Source of the DNA: Sipunculus nudus
Taxonomy: Eukaryota; Annelida; Sipuncula; Golfingiida; Sipunculidae
Direction of reading: 5' to 3'
Assembly (NCBI GenBank): GCA_026874595.1
Contig: CM049316.1
Span: 15,005,839-15,069,838, forward strand
Length of the DNA stretch: 64,000 nt
Notes under the pieces: generated by a model
Databases searched by the model: none
What the model was told of the DNA's origin: nothing
What the model saw: only the letters and a program-made list of their open reading frames with translations
Part shown: positions 32,711 through 46,700 of the stretch, one piece after another
Numbering within the stretch: position 1 is the first letter of the stretch
Layout of the letters: every line of letters starts with the position of its first letter
Made by a program: the position numbers and the translations under genes

Positions 32711-35565
32711 TCTCTGACAGAGGATATTGTATGATGTTTGGCTGTCAACATTAATTTTCTAATGGAGGGAGCTACATGCATTTTCACAGGTATGACATAC
32801 AAAAAATAAATATATATTCAAGAGCTGATAGAATAGAAGAAAAAAAATTGCACAGAAATCTTTAATTCTTATTGTTGTACTCATGGAATCAGTAAGAGTG
32901 TGGTGGAAATTGTTTCTTCATAAAAATTCAGATCATCTGGTAATCATCCACTGTTATATCTGTGTGTAGATATACATGTACAACCAGTAACTGATCTGTT
33001 GTAGCATTACTAATTGAAGAAGACAAGCATGTTCAGATGAAAATGAATCTGTAAGGAGCAATGTGACAGAACCAGCCATTTTGTCTATTTAATATATGAT
33101 GATAAAATGGAGTCAGTTGCTTAAAATTTTGCATTTTGCATTAAAGTAAACATACAAAAGACACCACAGAATCAAATCAATTTTCCCTGGTCCGATAACT
33201 ATATTTCACTATTATTTTCAGCTCTTTTCTTCCATGTTACATTGCTCAATGTGTGATTAATTTATCCTCTCCTGTTGTAAACACCTTGTATTATTCATCT
33301 TCTGGTTATATTATTACATTTTCACGTCACTTGGTTTAAATTTTATGTACAATATAATACCCAGATATATATAAGGGTTTGCTTCAACCATGTAACTTTA
33401 ATTATATAATTATTGTAAATATATGCATTCTTCATTTTTTCACTCTAAAACATTTCATTCATATTTCATTAATTAATTACAAAAGGTATGTGTTACAACC
33501 AGCACAGCAATTTATTTCACATACCTGCTAGACCTGTGTAATTAGCTTGGAGGGTACACGCCAATACAAAAGATACATTCATATTTTTCTTTTCATTGTG
33601 TGATAAGTGTTTAACACCTGTGTTAAACTGCAGTACACCATGGGTCATTGTCTTATGTTCCTGACATATAGTTAAGTTCTTGTTGCTTAAACAATGGTGC
33701 CTCTAATTTTGTTTATATTTCAGATGTGTACATTTTCTCCACAGATAACTGATTTCCTTATTTTATGTATGAATTTATATAAGCATCATGCATTCATCGT
33801 AAACTTTACAGTACATATTGATGGTGGGCTAGGCTTCATGGTGCTGTCTGCTTCAGAGAATTAATTGAATAATAACATTTTAACAGGTTCTTATTCTACT
33901 ATTCTCAGTTAAATGTATTTTAGAGTTTCTTTCTGAAAACTATGTTAAGGTGAGCATTGGATAACAGACATTTTTCAAGTGATTGTTGTATATGTTTTGT
34001 CATCTGTAAAGGTGCTTGGTGCTATGGTCCTGTGAGCAGTAAAAAAACTGGTATTATTGTATACCCCTGTTTCTGCCCTGATTCAGCTCTCAGAGAGCTA
34101 CCCGTACTTACAAAGACTATTTCACATGGTATTACATGTACTACATTTTTATTCCTATTCTGGTGATGCTTTAAAGTTGTTCTTTCATAGAATGATTTTC
34201 TAAAATAACTGCACTGGGATGTGAAACATGAGCATTTGTAGTGATTCATACATTTGCAGAATTTTCGAAAATCTCATATTTTACTTTTGACTAAAGGCTG
34301 TGGGATGGAAACTTAACAGCTGTATAATGTGATAGACAGGTTGTGACCATTTATTGAATAATGCTACATCCAAGCTAAAAAGAAGGAAAGAAGGAATCTA
34401 ACCACAAGAAGACCTTTGATATAATTAACCACTGTAAGTATTCCAGTCATAACGAAAGACAATCAATCCACAGTTTATTGTATTGCCTAAGGCATATGAC
34501 CAAGTGATATCAGTGTCAGATATTACTCAGAAGCATTAAGCTAGCTGTAGAGGTGCACTTCGCATAATTTTGTTTATACACATATTGGCATATTGTGAAT
34601 CAGTGGCTATTTATGGGTCAAAAGATTGCTGTATGGTACTTTTTTACAACAATATTTTACCAGTTTCATGTTGGTTTGTACTAAAGACAGGAAAAAAGGA
34701 ATCATTGATTAAAATCAGCCAAGCCAGTTAATTTCTAGCTCAGTGGTTAATGACTAAAGAGCTAGTATTAAATCATTCATGAAATTCATAAGATGTCATG
34801 TTCATTTAATCATCTTAGGTCTATTTCCATTTGATAAGTGAATCAGAGCAGAGAGCACAAATACAGACAAAACCATACCCCTCAGCACTGATGTTACTAC
34901 ACATTGTGCAGCTGTGAGAACCAAGGGTTCATTCATGATTTATCAGTATATGATACTTGTAATAATATTACCGTCATCCAATGAACAAGCATCTGACACT
35001 CAGTTTGCCCTAATCAAAACTTTATAAGTTTTATCAAGGAAATGGTTCACATTGGGAATGTGTCCTTAGCTCCTGATCAGTGAAACTTGTACGCTGTATT
35101 GACCATAGTTAGAAGGAAGATGGCTTGGGTATACAACTACTCAATTTTTAAAACCCCTGTCTCTGATAGCTATACCTCATGTCTGGTGATGCAGCAAGCT
35201 GGTCAGTAGGGGGGTGGGGGTGTTGTTATTTATCTTTCTGTAAAAGTAGCCATTGAAACTTATTGTCCTGGTAGTATCTCCATATCAACTCACATATATA
35301 TTACATTTTTTAAAATTTGTAATTCAGGTCTGAGCTGTTTTTTTTTTACATTGTGTATATATTGAGATTGTTTCATACTTTGTATTATTCACATCCATTA
35401 GCTTACTTGTAACTTGCATGCATAACAATACATGTAATTATTACATTTCTTGTATATAATGGAAATAAATTATTTGTTAAAATTTATGTGTGAACTTAAA
35501 TTTTTCTAGTACCTGTTTGTGCATGTTTGTGCCTTGTTGGTTAGTTTTGTGACCAGTTCAGAATG

Positions 35566-35566
<1 letters not shown>
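32711..35566. other. Intergenic DNA, no feature recognised
   Basis: AT-rich. Short frames on both strands show no domains. Could include extended ITFG1 3' UTR. Confidence 0.4.

Positions 35567-35632
<66 letters not shown>
35567..35632. repeat. (TA)n microsatellite
   Basis: 33 TA units immediately left of the 35633-37534 element. Confidence 0.95.
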
Positions 35633-35635
<3 letters not shown>

Positions 35636-37531
35636 GGTTCGTACGCACCTTGAAAACCTTGAAAAGTGCTTGAATTAAGTCATTTCAATTACAAGGGCTT
35701 GAAAAGTGCTTAAAAAGAGAGAGTGGTTTGGAAAAGTGCTTGAAAAATAAAATTTTGTGAAATAGTTTGGTGTATGCATACCTGGTATTTTAATATCGAC
35801 TTTCGGGCATCTCACCGTCAATCAAATGTATGAAATAGAATTAACCCAATCGTGGATTAATGAGACCGGGCAGTGAAAGTGACGATGTAACAAGTTAACA
35901 TACGAGGGTAATAACCATGTTTATTATCAAATAATAAGTGAGCTGCTTTACTGGAGATTTCCTCCGAGGTACGTATAAAAGCTCTTTAATTGAAAACTCA
36001 ATCCACGCTAGGCGAGTTCACGTAAGTATTTTGGCAAGATTTATAATTTAAATTTTAAAGTAATACTACAGAGATTATTAATATAGCTATTGAGAAGATC
36101 TGACCAAAGGAAATAATTATCTGGGAACAAACTAGGGGAATAAAATGAAAAATACATGATGGGAACAATTCGAATCTGAGGGATAATAATAATATAAAAC
36201 TAGTTCGCTCAGAATATGTCGTTTAAATCAAGTTAACTTTACGTTTTACATTGGTAACTCGGCGATAATAATTATATCAGAGGGGTCTTATTTCCCCAAC
36301 GAACCCAATCCGACTTTGTTTTGGTTAAAGTTTTTTTTCAGTTTATCCAAGGGTTGCGTGTTTTTTTTTTTTTTTTATCTTCGTTTTATCTGCGCATTTC
36401 ACGTGTACGCGCTGTGATCGTCATTTGTTAGCTCCATAAGACCACTGATCAGCGAAATACAGTTTACTCGCGGGGTCAATCCAATTAAGGATAAATACTG
36501 TTTGTCCGATATAGGTTAAGGTGTTTGGCAGGTACTGATGTATATTCACATACTCTGGCGTCAGTTTGTAAAAGGCTGGGATCCATGGGGGAAATCACAT
36601 TTTTGTTGCGATGTGATAGCTGTTTGTAAGCGAAGTATGATCAGCGACATACACAACTTCCCCAACAAGCATCGGCCCCCTCCCTGCCCTGCATAATGAT
36701 TGCATAAAGGTCGCCAACAAGAGTTTTTTTTTTAAATAAGATTTCACATTTTTACTTTTAACCAAATGTTGGACATGTTTGAATAGAAATCTGGCTGCGT
36801 CTGTGATCGTTAGATAACGACCTTCAAAGGTGTTGCCCGGCCATTTGTTGACACGTGCGGCCAGTGACTTGGCGGTAAACGGCAGAAACCTCGTGCACGA
36901 CAAGGTCGTAATATCAAACGTGCTGATACGAAGTTTGACTAGTATTGTTTTGAATAATTTGATAATACTATACAAAAATATCGAATAAGGGTAACATATT
37001 ACAGGCTTTTATTTTTTTGCCGTTGAAAACTTGAATGAATATCCCCCACGATCGCCGAACTGTCAGAGTTTTTCGGCACCCTTTCTGCCGGACCATATAA
37101 TTTGCTAAAGTTTGAGCTAGTCGGCAAATCAGAGATCCCTATTCAAGATATTATAGGTTTTAGACCCTCGTTATCAGATTAGTTAAATCTGTCAAGGTCA
37201 TGCCAAAGATGAGTGATCATTTTGAATGTAAAGTTAAAACAATGGGCCGCTGTGTATTAAACCGCGACTGGCTATACCGAAGGGTATTTCACAAGCGCTT
37301 CAATTGCTGTTAGTGTAGATTACTTATTTTACATTTCCTAGCCTTTTAATCACACTATATGGTCCATCTCATTATAAATATTATTTTGCATTTTGTGTTA
37401 CAAGCCTTTCGATGTCGACAACATGCATGGGTGAAGGTGCACTGACCGTCCATAAATTTTGATGTCCTTGAAAATACTTTTCAGGTCCTTGAAAAGTGCT
37501 TGAAATTTTTCTCATGATAAGTGTACGAACC

Positions 37532-37534
<3 letters not shown>
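35633..37534 (+). mobile_element. Non-autonomous hAT-like element inserted in a (TA)n tract
   Basis: The termini CAGGGTTCGTAC (left) and the same 12 bases reversed at the right end (37523-37534) are perfect inverted repeats. Inside each end, 'ccttgaaaagtgcttgaa' recurs, notably in the same orientation at both ends (near 35660 and 37490). Both flanks are pure TA repeat, so a target duplication cannot be read. CAGGG..CCCTG ends fit hAT, but the class is inferred. The longest open frame (126 codons, minus strand 36975-36595) shows no transposase motif that I recognise. Confidence 0.7.

Positions 37535-37578
<44 letters not shown>
37535..37578. repeat. (TA)n microsatellite
   Basis: 22 units immediately right of the element; together with 35567-35632 it probably was one tract before insertion. 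Confidence 0.95.
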
Positions 37579-37581
<3 letters not shown>

Positions 37582-38927
37582 TATTATGGGCTCTTTTTGT
37601 GTTTTTAGGTTTCCAAATATACCTTAAGTTTCACACATCATCCGACTTTTGGACATTAACAAAATCAATATGAAAAAGTTATTAATGGCAATCAATACAT
37701 TTACTATGAGCACATTCATCTATGGTTAATAAACAGTGCATCTAATACCAATTAATGATTATTGTTTAGTTATTTTGGATTCCAGACAAATTTTCAAATT
37801 CTTTACATCTTCATTCCAGGCAGTATCTTCCTCAGCTTCTGATTTATCTTTTCCAAATCCTCATCAATTGCTACAGATAGGAGATAGTTTGCTTTAGGTC
37901 AAAGAAATCTTTAGAAATGAAAATAAATATGAAATATATTTAACTTAGAGAAACCATTCATATGAGGGAGTTTTTAGTGCCAATTTTTGCGCTTAAATGA
38001 GATTGTGAACGGCAAGGGGGTTAAATAATGTACTAAAGGCGCACTGGCAGGAGGAATTTGGCTTTCCTCTCACCAGTAGTTTCCATTGTACCCACGAGAG
38101 GGCGATTGTGTGTCGGCAGGCTTGTGCATATGTATGTGGGGGGGGGGGGGGGGGGGGGGGGGGGGTAATCCCTTGGTCGTCTGGCGCATATGTATCAGTC
38201 GTCTAGATGCCGTTCCCTGGAAGTTAATTAACATACAAAATGTATGATGAACTTTCATGACCTTTGCGAAGTCACATGCTGCATTATTTTTCTGGGAAAC
38301 CGGATTTAAGTGCCACCCCGATTCATTATGGCATAGTGAAACTCTCCCCAATCCTGCGCATAACCGTGCAATGGTAAATCCGATGAAATTCTTTACAGTT
38401 TTGGCTATTTCTGTACATAAGAAATTCTCAGTCAATATGCAAAGCCTTACATATTTCATAATGTAACCCACCATGTGTAATAGGTTTATAAAAGGGTGGG
38501 GATGGGGGGGGGGGGGGTGTTATTTTTTCGTTGGAGATGTTAACGGGGATCCTTGATTCATGACCCGGGGGGGGGCGGGGGGGGGGCGTTAAATATTTGT
38601 TTTTATGTTTAATTTTTGTCCTCCTCATCCTAAAATCTCATTTTCTCAACATGATGTGAATTCGTGGAAAAGGCTCTTTAATTTATAGATCATCTTAGTT
38701 TTTTTTTTTTTGGGGGGGGGGGGAAATTAAAGGCAAATTAAAGGCTTCAGTCGTCTGTCATATATCTTCTGTAATATATAGGCCTCCTATACATATATTT
38801 TCTCTAAAACATCCAGGGGCGTCAATACAGGGTAGCCCATATATATCCTCCGGCCCCCGATATCGGCAAAGTATATATTTATACCCCATCCCCTGTTATT
38901 CATGCAGAGAGTAAATACGGTTTAGGC

Positions 38928-38977
<50 letters not shown>

Positions 38978-39500
38978 AAAATAAAATATATCAATAATTT
39001 CAATTAATGAAAGTTATTTTGTTACATTTTTCCTTTCTGCTTGATCACATATATTTAGATCTACATGCACATATTAGACCCATATGTGGAACAATAATAT
39101 ATTTCAATGTATTTGTATAGGTAGATTTACAAAAAAAATCTGCCCCCCCCCCCCCCCCCCCATCTAGCCCTGATTCATCCCTCCCCCCCCCCCCCCCCCA
39201 TGAAGATAAATAATCGCCACTGAAAATATTATCCAATAATATTTCATGCAGGCCTACGTTGGCAGTAAGTGCGTCTCTCTGTACACGTGAGTAGCACGTG
39301 TATACATATATTACTCTGGTAAATCAGTTTTATCTGAAATTATCTGTTCTTTCTGAGCTCACTAGCTGTTCACAGCTGGAATGAGAGAAATAGTTCAGGT
39401 GAAAAACTTGCATGTATTCTTATAATGTTTTTCATGCGTGAATCGAATTGTCCAAAGTGCAAACTGCATGAAAGTTTTATATTTAATCGTGAAAACCATG
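37579..39500. repeat. Intergenic region with clustered long G and C runs and (TA)n
   Basis: On the + strand: 28 G at 38138-38165, 14 G at 38504-38517, 9+10 G at 38567-38586, 12 G at 38712-38723; then 19 C at 39143-39161 and 17 C at 39183-39199; (TA)n at 38931-38972. Two E-boxes CACGTG occur at 39284-39289 and 39295-39300. Open frames across the G runs are poly-Pro/poly-Gly artefacts. Confidence 0.85.
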
Positions 39501-39529
39501 CATAAAGACAGTAGTTGTCAATCAGTTTT

Positions 39530-39988
39530 CACAATGGACCAATCAAATCGCAAGCAAAATGTGACGCTATGGTGATATCAACGAATGCGCGGAGCCCGTA
39601 TGACGTCACCTCATTTACATGGAAATACCCTGTGGAAGTCATGGCACTGTGAAGCAGGTTGACAGGAGGTCACAATTTTGACAGATTTCGGCTTCTGCTC
39701 CCCGTCAAACACCAGCCTGAAGTGGGACTGGCAAACGGCAAGTGTAGATCTACCAAACCAAAGCAGAAAAAACACGGTTGGTAGTCAAGAATACGGAATT
39801 AAAGCTTGTGTACGTGTCCACGTGTTTACACCGGTTGTTCATTTCATGAAGTCTGGCGGGAGTTCCTACAACGTGGTCTGTGTTTGATAGTAACATTACT
39901 ACAACAAACTAACTGTCACTGTACACGGCCAAACTGGACATAGTGATTTAAACTTGGAAGCTTAACTTGGCAAAAAGTTTGTTTTAAA
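39530..39988 (+). promoter_or_regulatory. Putative promoter/5' UTR of the SLC7 transporter with a full CRE
   Basis: A perfect palindromic CRE/ATF site TGACGTCA lies at 39601-39608. A CCAAT box at 39539-39543 is 58 bp upstream of it. An E-box CACGTG is at 39819-39824. The local base composition is less AT-rich, with several CpGs. The ATG at 39989 follows. Position and spacing fit a promoter, but the transcription start is not determined and the downstream part may be 5' UTR. Confidence 0.45.
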
Positions 39989-40433
39989 ATGACGGCGGAG
40001 TCACAGAGTACGAACAGTCCAGCTGTCAAGCTACAAAATAACTTGAGACTACACAATGGTATAGCCATTATTGTTGGTGTTATCGTAGGAAGTGGAATAT
40101 TCGTATCACCAAAGGGGGTACTCCAAGAAGTCGGCTCAGTCGGGGGTTCTTTGTTGATATGGGCGCTATGTGGGGTTATATCATTAATAGGAGCTATGTG
40201 CTATGCCGAACTTGGCACAAGCATACTGAAATCTGGCGGTGACTATGCCTACATTAATGAAGCTTTTGGTGGCCTGCCTGCCTTTCTATATTTGTGGGTG
40301 GCTCTGTTGATTATTATGCCAACAGGGAATGCCATCACTGGACTTACATTTGCAAACTACATTCTTCAACCCTTCTTCCCAGATTGTGAACCCCCAGATG
40401 CAGCAATTCGGTTACTTGCAGCATTAGCTATAA
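39989..40433 (+). CDS. SLC7 transporter coding exon 1
   Basis: Residues 1-148 plus one base; ends before gtgagt at 40434. Encodes '[20 protein letters not shown]' (TM1) to 'RLLAALAI'. The open frame continues past the donor for about 40 codons, which is intron read-through. Confidence 0.93.
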
Positions 40434-40677
40434 GTGAGTATGATCAAACTATTAATTTTCATATTATTAAAATTTTGTACTTACTTTTTGTTTCTAAAGA
40501 GATTTTTCTCATTTTGTCTTTATCATTTTTTTTACAAAAATGTGTTTTTCAATATTAATTATGCATGATAACACCACATTTAACTTTTCAGGCCAATCCT
40601 CTGTTTATTCAGTGTCACTATGAAACATCAGAACTCTAAGAAAATTGCTTTAAGGGGAAAATGCAATTATATATGCA

Positions 40678-40739
<62 letters not shown>

Positions 40740-43700
40740 CCTTGTGGACAGAGGATGAACAATAAACAGTTTTAATTGTAGAAACTGTTTAAGAACAAAT
40801 GATGACATGAATTTTAAATAATAGTATTGCTTTGAAAGTTACATTGTACTGATGGGTCTACAATTACTGCCAGTATGAATTATCATAAGAAACCGCTACA
40901 TTTTATAATGCACCCTTACACAAATATGTTGCACTACAGTAACTCCATACACCCATTGAAAAAGTTGAAGTGTCTTCCTTTTTGAATAGCCCAGAATATG
41001 TGGTTTTTTAAATTTTAAAATTTGACAAAAAGATTGAAGATAACTGATTTGTTTTTAATTTCAAATGTTTCAATGTTTATTAGTGTCATATCAGCAGTGG
41101 TGGTTACATAAGATTGACATGAGTTGTTTCCCTGTCCCTGAGAATAAATGAAGAGATGATGCAATAATGTTCATGGAAATAGAAACACAATGATTGGACT
41201 GATAAGGCAGGAACATGATAGGCCACCAGGTGTCAGGTCTGAGCACTGTTATCATGACCAGGGTACATGGAGAGATTAATGGATGTGTTCTTGTTCTTGT
41301 TCAGTCCAAGAAGGTTTAACATACTTGTATCAAAATGTATGTTAAACCTTCTTGATCAGTAATACTAATTTCCTCAGTTTACATATATAACTACATTCTG
41401 TAATATTTCAGAACATTAACAACTTCCAACGTTGCAATGCTCGCAAAAGGACAAAATATTGAAAAGAGAAATGGTTTTATAAAACTTTCACTGTTGCAGT
41501 GTTAGCAAATGGCAAAACAAAAAAGGAGAAACAGATGGGAAAAAAAAGTTTAGGTAAATATTCATTAAATATTGATATGTAAGTAAAAGGGGAAAAATAG
41601 AAGACCGTGTAAGAGAGAACTGGTTTAAGTAAAGCTTTACTATTGCAATATAATCCAAAATTAGCAAAAACAAACAAGAATTGGAAAAATAAATGGTTCA
41701 AGTTAAACTTCATTGTTGCCATTTTAGGCCATTTTTACCTCTGCCAACAGAGAACCCAAGTAGGATTATGTCTCCCATGTGGCATTTCATTGATATAAAA
41801 AAAATATTTTAAAACTGATCAGTTTCTCTAAAAAAAATCAATCTGGCCAAAAAAGGTATGGTACTCGGCACTTTTTTTTCAGAAATCAGTGTGTGCAGGC
41901 GATTTTTTCACCTTTTTTGCATGTTTTGTTAAAAATGTCTTTATGATCAGGGAAAAGCATGATAATAACAGAATATTTTGCTGAACAGGTAAAAGCACTA
42001 CATAACATAGGATATCTTATCAAAATTGTATTATTTTATCTTTTTGAAAGATGAATATCAAAATAAAAATGTTTGATGTGGGCAGTTTAAATTGAGAACC
42101 ATACCTTTTTTGGCCAGCCTTAGATGTCAGATGATCTGGAAAAATAATCCTGGCATTGGCAAAGGTTAGAGAGCTGTTCTTATGTTTTTCATATAAGAAA
42201 TGGCACCTTTGCACCTGTAATTGGTTAGTTTCAGTTTGTGACAAGGTCCAGTAATCGGATGCCAAATAAATAATTTTTTTGCCAGTGAAGGCAACGATGT
42301 TTTACTTTACATGCAAAGGTGTTCACTGTCTAGAGTTACTGTTGTATGACAATGTGTATCCATACTGAGACATCTTGAGATACCTATACCCCTTTCTCAC
42401 ACAAACCATTTTTCTAACTGATTTGGGCAAAGCGGTTTGGCCAAAACTGTTTCAGTCCTTGTGCAATCACACTGGCATCTACCAGTAACACCAATGCATG
42501 AGTTGTACATTTTACATGTGCAACCATGTAACACCATGCTGACACAAGCATTTGCGCTTGTGCTGTGACCAATTGCTGCTTGAAAACTGGGTCCATACCA
42601 TTCCAGAACGTACACATGACACTTTAGCAAGGAGGATAAAACAATTCACACTCAAAAACTGTTTGAAACCACCTGCTGAGCTGGATTCAAGCAGTTTTTG
42701 CCAAAACAGTTTGAAAATGCTTTGGATTGCCAGTGTGAAACTCTAATCCGCATTCAAAATGGTTTGAATTCAGTTTGCATTTGCCGTGTGAAAGGAGTAT
42801 TAAACAATATAAGACTTAGGCCAAAAAAAATAAGGTATGGTTCTCAGGCACATTTTTTTTCAGAAATCAGTGCGGGCGGGCGGTATTTTATTTTTAACCA
42901 TTTTTTTGGATGTTTCAATAAAAATGTCATATAATCAGGAAAAAGCATGAAAATAACAAATTTTTTGCTAAACACTACATAAATTGTATTATTTATCTTC
43001 TTGAAAGATAAAAATCAAAATAAAAATTTTTTATGCGGGGGGTTAAAATTGATGTGGGTGGTGCCTGAGAACCATACCTTTTATTTTTTTTGGCCTTATA
43101 TATATATATTGCTATGTCTCAGTGCCTGGGTGAATTGTTTCAGCTGTAGAAAACAGGAGTGCTGTTTGTTTTGGTATAGTCTGTCTCAGTACCTGTGTTC
43201 GCATGTTTTTTCCGGGATAATTTTGCATACCAGTGAAGCAGTTTGAAAAATTCTGGTCCAGAGGTTGCAGGAGCTATTCCACCAACTGCCTGCATAAAAA
43301 TTAATCCCTTACCTTGCATTGAATTCGTATTAGACAAATAATCCAAAATATAAAAAAATAGGTTACAGTGTTTACAACTTTTTAATCGGCGGAGAACTGA
43401 TAATGAACAAACCAGGCAAACTAATGACATCAGTCAACTGAAGATGATGCGTGACCGATCATTGTAACATCTTTGTGATGTCACTGTTGTCTTAAAAACA
43501 CCATCTGCAGCCATACACATGGAAAGTGTACCATGGCGGAATGTACTGTCCAGCTGTGCCGGGAAGACGACTTCCACGGTCCATCAGCATAAATAACACA
43601 AAAGAGTGGTAAACTAAATATTTTTACATGATATATTACTACACAAAATTGGCGGAATAGCTGCATATCTACTTAAGGCCAAAGAGCATTTTTAAAGAAT

Positions 43701-46700
43701 ATTCTTAAAATAATCATTGTCAAAAAACATGCGGACAAGGGTTTTGGGACAGACTATAATATGATTGGTACTTGTAGTGTTCCCTACAACAGTACAATCT
43801 CTAGGCCTGTGAATTGTGAGAGTCCCTAAAAATCAATTCAATGATCAATTCTTTACCTACGATTCAATTAGTGATTCATTTCAGACTTAAGTAGTAAATT
43901 TCAGACTTTTTGACAAATAAAAGCCATTTTACCATGTTATTAAATTGAACTATATAAAAGAAAAATATAGCTCCTCCACTGTTTGTCCCGGCTAAAGTTG
44001 TTTTGATGCGAGTAGAGTGGTCTACCAGCGAACATTTTAAGTAGATTTAGGGCATATAAAGTGATAAACAGCTTGGACATCGCAAACTGCTTTGTCAAAT
44101 TTGAGAGCTCACAGAGGACTTTGGGATGGTACTTGCACAAAAAATTTAATAAATGGATTCAGAGGTTAATAATTGAGTGCAATTTAATGGTGGGGCTTGC
44201 AATTCAATGCATCTATTCTTCAATGCATTGTGACACCCCTAGAAGCCTCTTAATCTTGGTGGACAGCCTTGTGGAATTCACTCATATCTGATGATATCAT
44301 CATTCATAAATATACTTAAAGGCCAGTTCATTGTTTGTATGTGAAACTCTGGGTAATACACAGTGAGGAAAAATACTGTATCCAAGAGGAGCCGTGGTGT
44401 ACATTCAGAGACTCAGAGAGAGATGATGAGATTTATAATGCTGCCACGGCAACAAGTTTGTATGGGCCATTAACAGACGTGCTCAAATGTGGTTGTAAAA
44501 GTTGTAATCTGTGCCTGACAGTTTTTAGGTCTGGTTTGGGAAAATGTGTGAAAAGCCATAAAAAAATTGGTCTGTTAGACTCCCTTACATGTGCCATCAC
44601 GAGGGCACCAGTACAGCAATTTGTGCAGTGATGTATCATGTGTTCACGTCAAATCTGTCACTAGAAAAGCTGCTTGAATCTGTGCTTTACATATAACATA
44701 CAGCCACTTAACTGCACAGCACTACCAAATTTTAAATAAAGTTTACATGTGGCATAAAACATATAAAGCATTTCAAACAAACTACAAATAATAAACAGTG
44801 CATAAAATTAATGTAAATTTATATATCAGTTGTATACAGTGAAGTTTGTCCAGTGGTTTATGAGAATAAAATTAGGAGAGCTCTCTTGTTCACAGTGAGA
44901 TGTATGCTTTCACTAAGTTTCAGCATGTATTGTACCCCTATCAGAACCACCCAGTGACAAAATTAATAGGTACAGCGGAAGTTTGTGTTATTTGCGGCAA
45001 TAACGAGCTTATGGACGGGCTAGGGGACACAATATTTCATGTCTTAACTCTGTTGAAATCCATGGTCTGTCACAGTAGTTCCTTGATTGTACCAGGTGCT
45101 TCATTTATTTATGGTAAAATTGGGTTCATATATTTTTTTAACAGGTCATCCTTTGTAAACTGAGTGCAAATGGGTCATGGTGTAAATATAATTTAGCCAA
45201 ACCTTTGAATCTGTGTGAATAAAAAAATTCTCAAAAGTATACATGTATAAGTAAGTAAGACATGGTAAGACTTGGTTAGGTGTTTGCCACACTGCAACTG
45301 CAAGTAAGTTCTTGTTCAAGTAAGTTCATGTTTAAGAGAGGTAAAGGTGTTCATGTGTGAACTGGCAGACGTATATATATATATTTATGTAGCGGACCTA
45401 GCAGGCCGGCACCCTATTGAAAAAAAATGATGAAGTGATGTCATTTCAATTGTCTTCATAGTTCATACTAATCATCATTTGGTCAGTTGCATCCTCAGTC
45501 CTAAAGAAAGTGTCACACACAGAAGTAGACCTTTTCCCTTTGAAGAGGAAAACATTGTAAATCTTTTTATTTAAAATATATGGGTTTCAGTTTTATTTTA
45601 GACTGTTCTTTGTGCAGATCATACCTTTATTTATGGCATAAATGCTAAATTCATTGCTAGGCCTATTGACCTCAGTTGATTTCCTTAACACACAGTCATT
45701 ATAATTGACTTGATACTCATGAAGCCCATGTTGTACAGTGTAATTATTCATGGAACGGCTGGTGACTGTTTAATGTATGGTGTGAAACCACTGAAAAATA
45801 GTTTTTTTTTTTTGTTTTTAAGGAAAATAGTTACATTTTTTTCATTGTGTTTAATCTAAAATCCCTTAGACAACTTTATCATGACTATTGAGGTCAGGAG
45901 AGTTGAGTTATAGAGTAACAGATGGTAATAGAAGACCTGAACAGACCAGCCAGTCTGTTTAATCATACTTCTTGGTAAGATCAATATGTTGTAGGTAAAC
46001 GCTCCATGGTGTACATATGTCATTAGCTTGGTACTACTGGCCTCTGTGTTTAAGCCAGCATAGCCAGTGCTTGGCATATATTGACCTTGTGACCCTGACT
46101 GTAGGGGTACTACTTCTGTACATACATCACTGACCCATCCTTGTAACCCCCTCACCTGCCACCTGGTCAGTAAAACCCAACAGATAATGACCACTTTGGG
46201 CCAGGTAAGGAGCCTCAGTGACCATTATCAGGGCTAGGATGATCCTGGGCTTATTTTATGTTGCAAATTCTACTGGAACCCATCATGACAGACACCCAGC
46301 CTTAGCTAACACTCTAAAAAAGTAGGGGTGTCTCAATTAATGCATTGAAGAATTGATGCACTGAATTGCAAGCCCTCGATTTAATTGTAATTGATTGTTA
46401 ACCTCTGAATTGATTTAATTTCAATTATTAATTTTTTTGTCATGTACCATACTGAAGTCCTCAAATTTGGCAGAGCAGTTTGCAATGTCAGAGCACTTTA
46501 TCGCATATATGTCCCAAATCTACTTAATAAGTTAGCTGGTGGACCACTCCACTCGCATAGAAACAAATATGTTAGTGACAAATAGAGGGAGAGCCATAGT
46601 TTTCTTCTTTATTGTTCAATTTACTAACATCCATTTTGGTAAAATAACTTTATTAAAAAAAAAGTCTCAAATTTACTACTAAAATAGAATTGAATCGAGA

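Noticed and set aside
36595-36975. 126-codon open frame on the minus strand as a transposase
   Set aside because: No DDE, BED zinc-finger or hAT dimerisation motif could be seen; probably a chance frame.
38070-38628. Proline- and glycine-rich open frames over the G runs
   Set aside because: They are translations of homopolymer G/C runs and have no start, splice or domain context.
40434-40558. Extension of SLC7 exon 1 to the end of the open frame
   Set aside because: The downstream residues are hydrophobic noise from AT-rich intron; the gtgagt donor joins exactly to the conserved [10 protein letters not shown] exon.
44335-44631. 98-codon open frame as a host exon or gene
   Set aside because: No recognisable domain, no convincing splice sites, and it lies between two MITE copies in a transporter intron.
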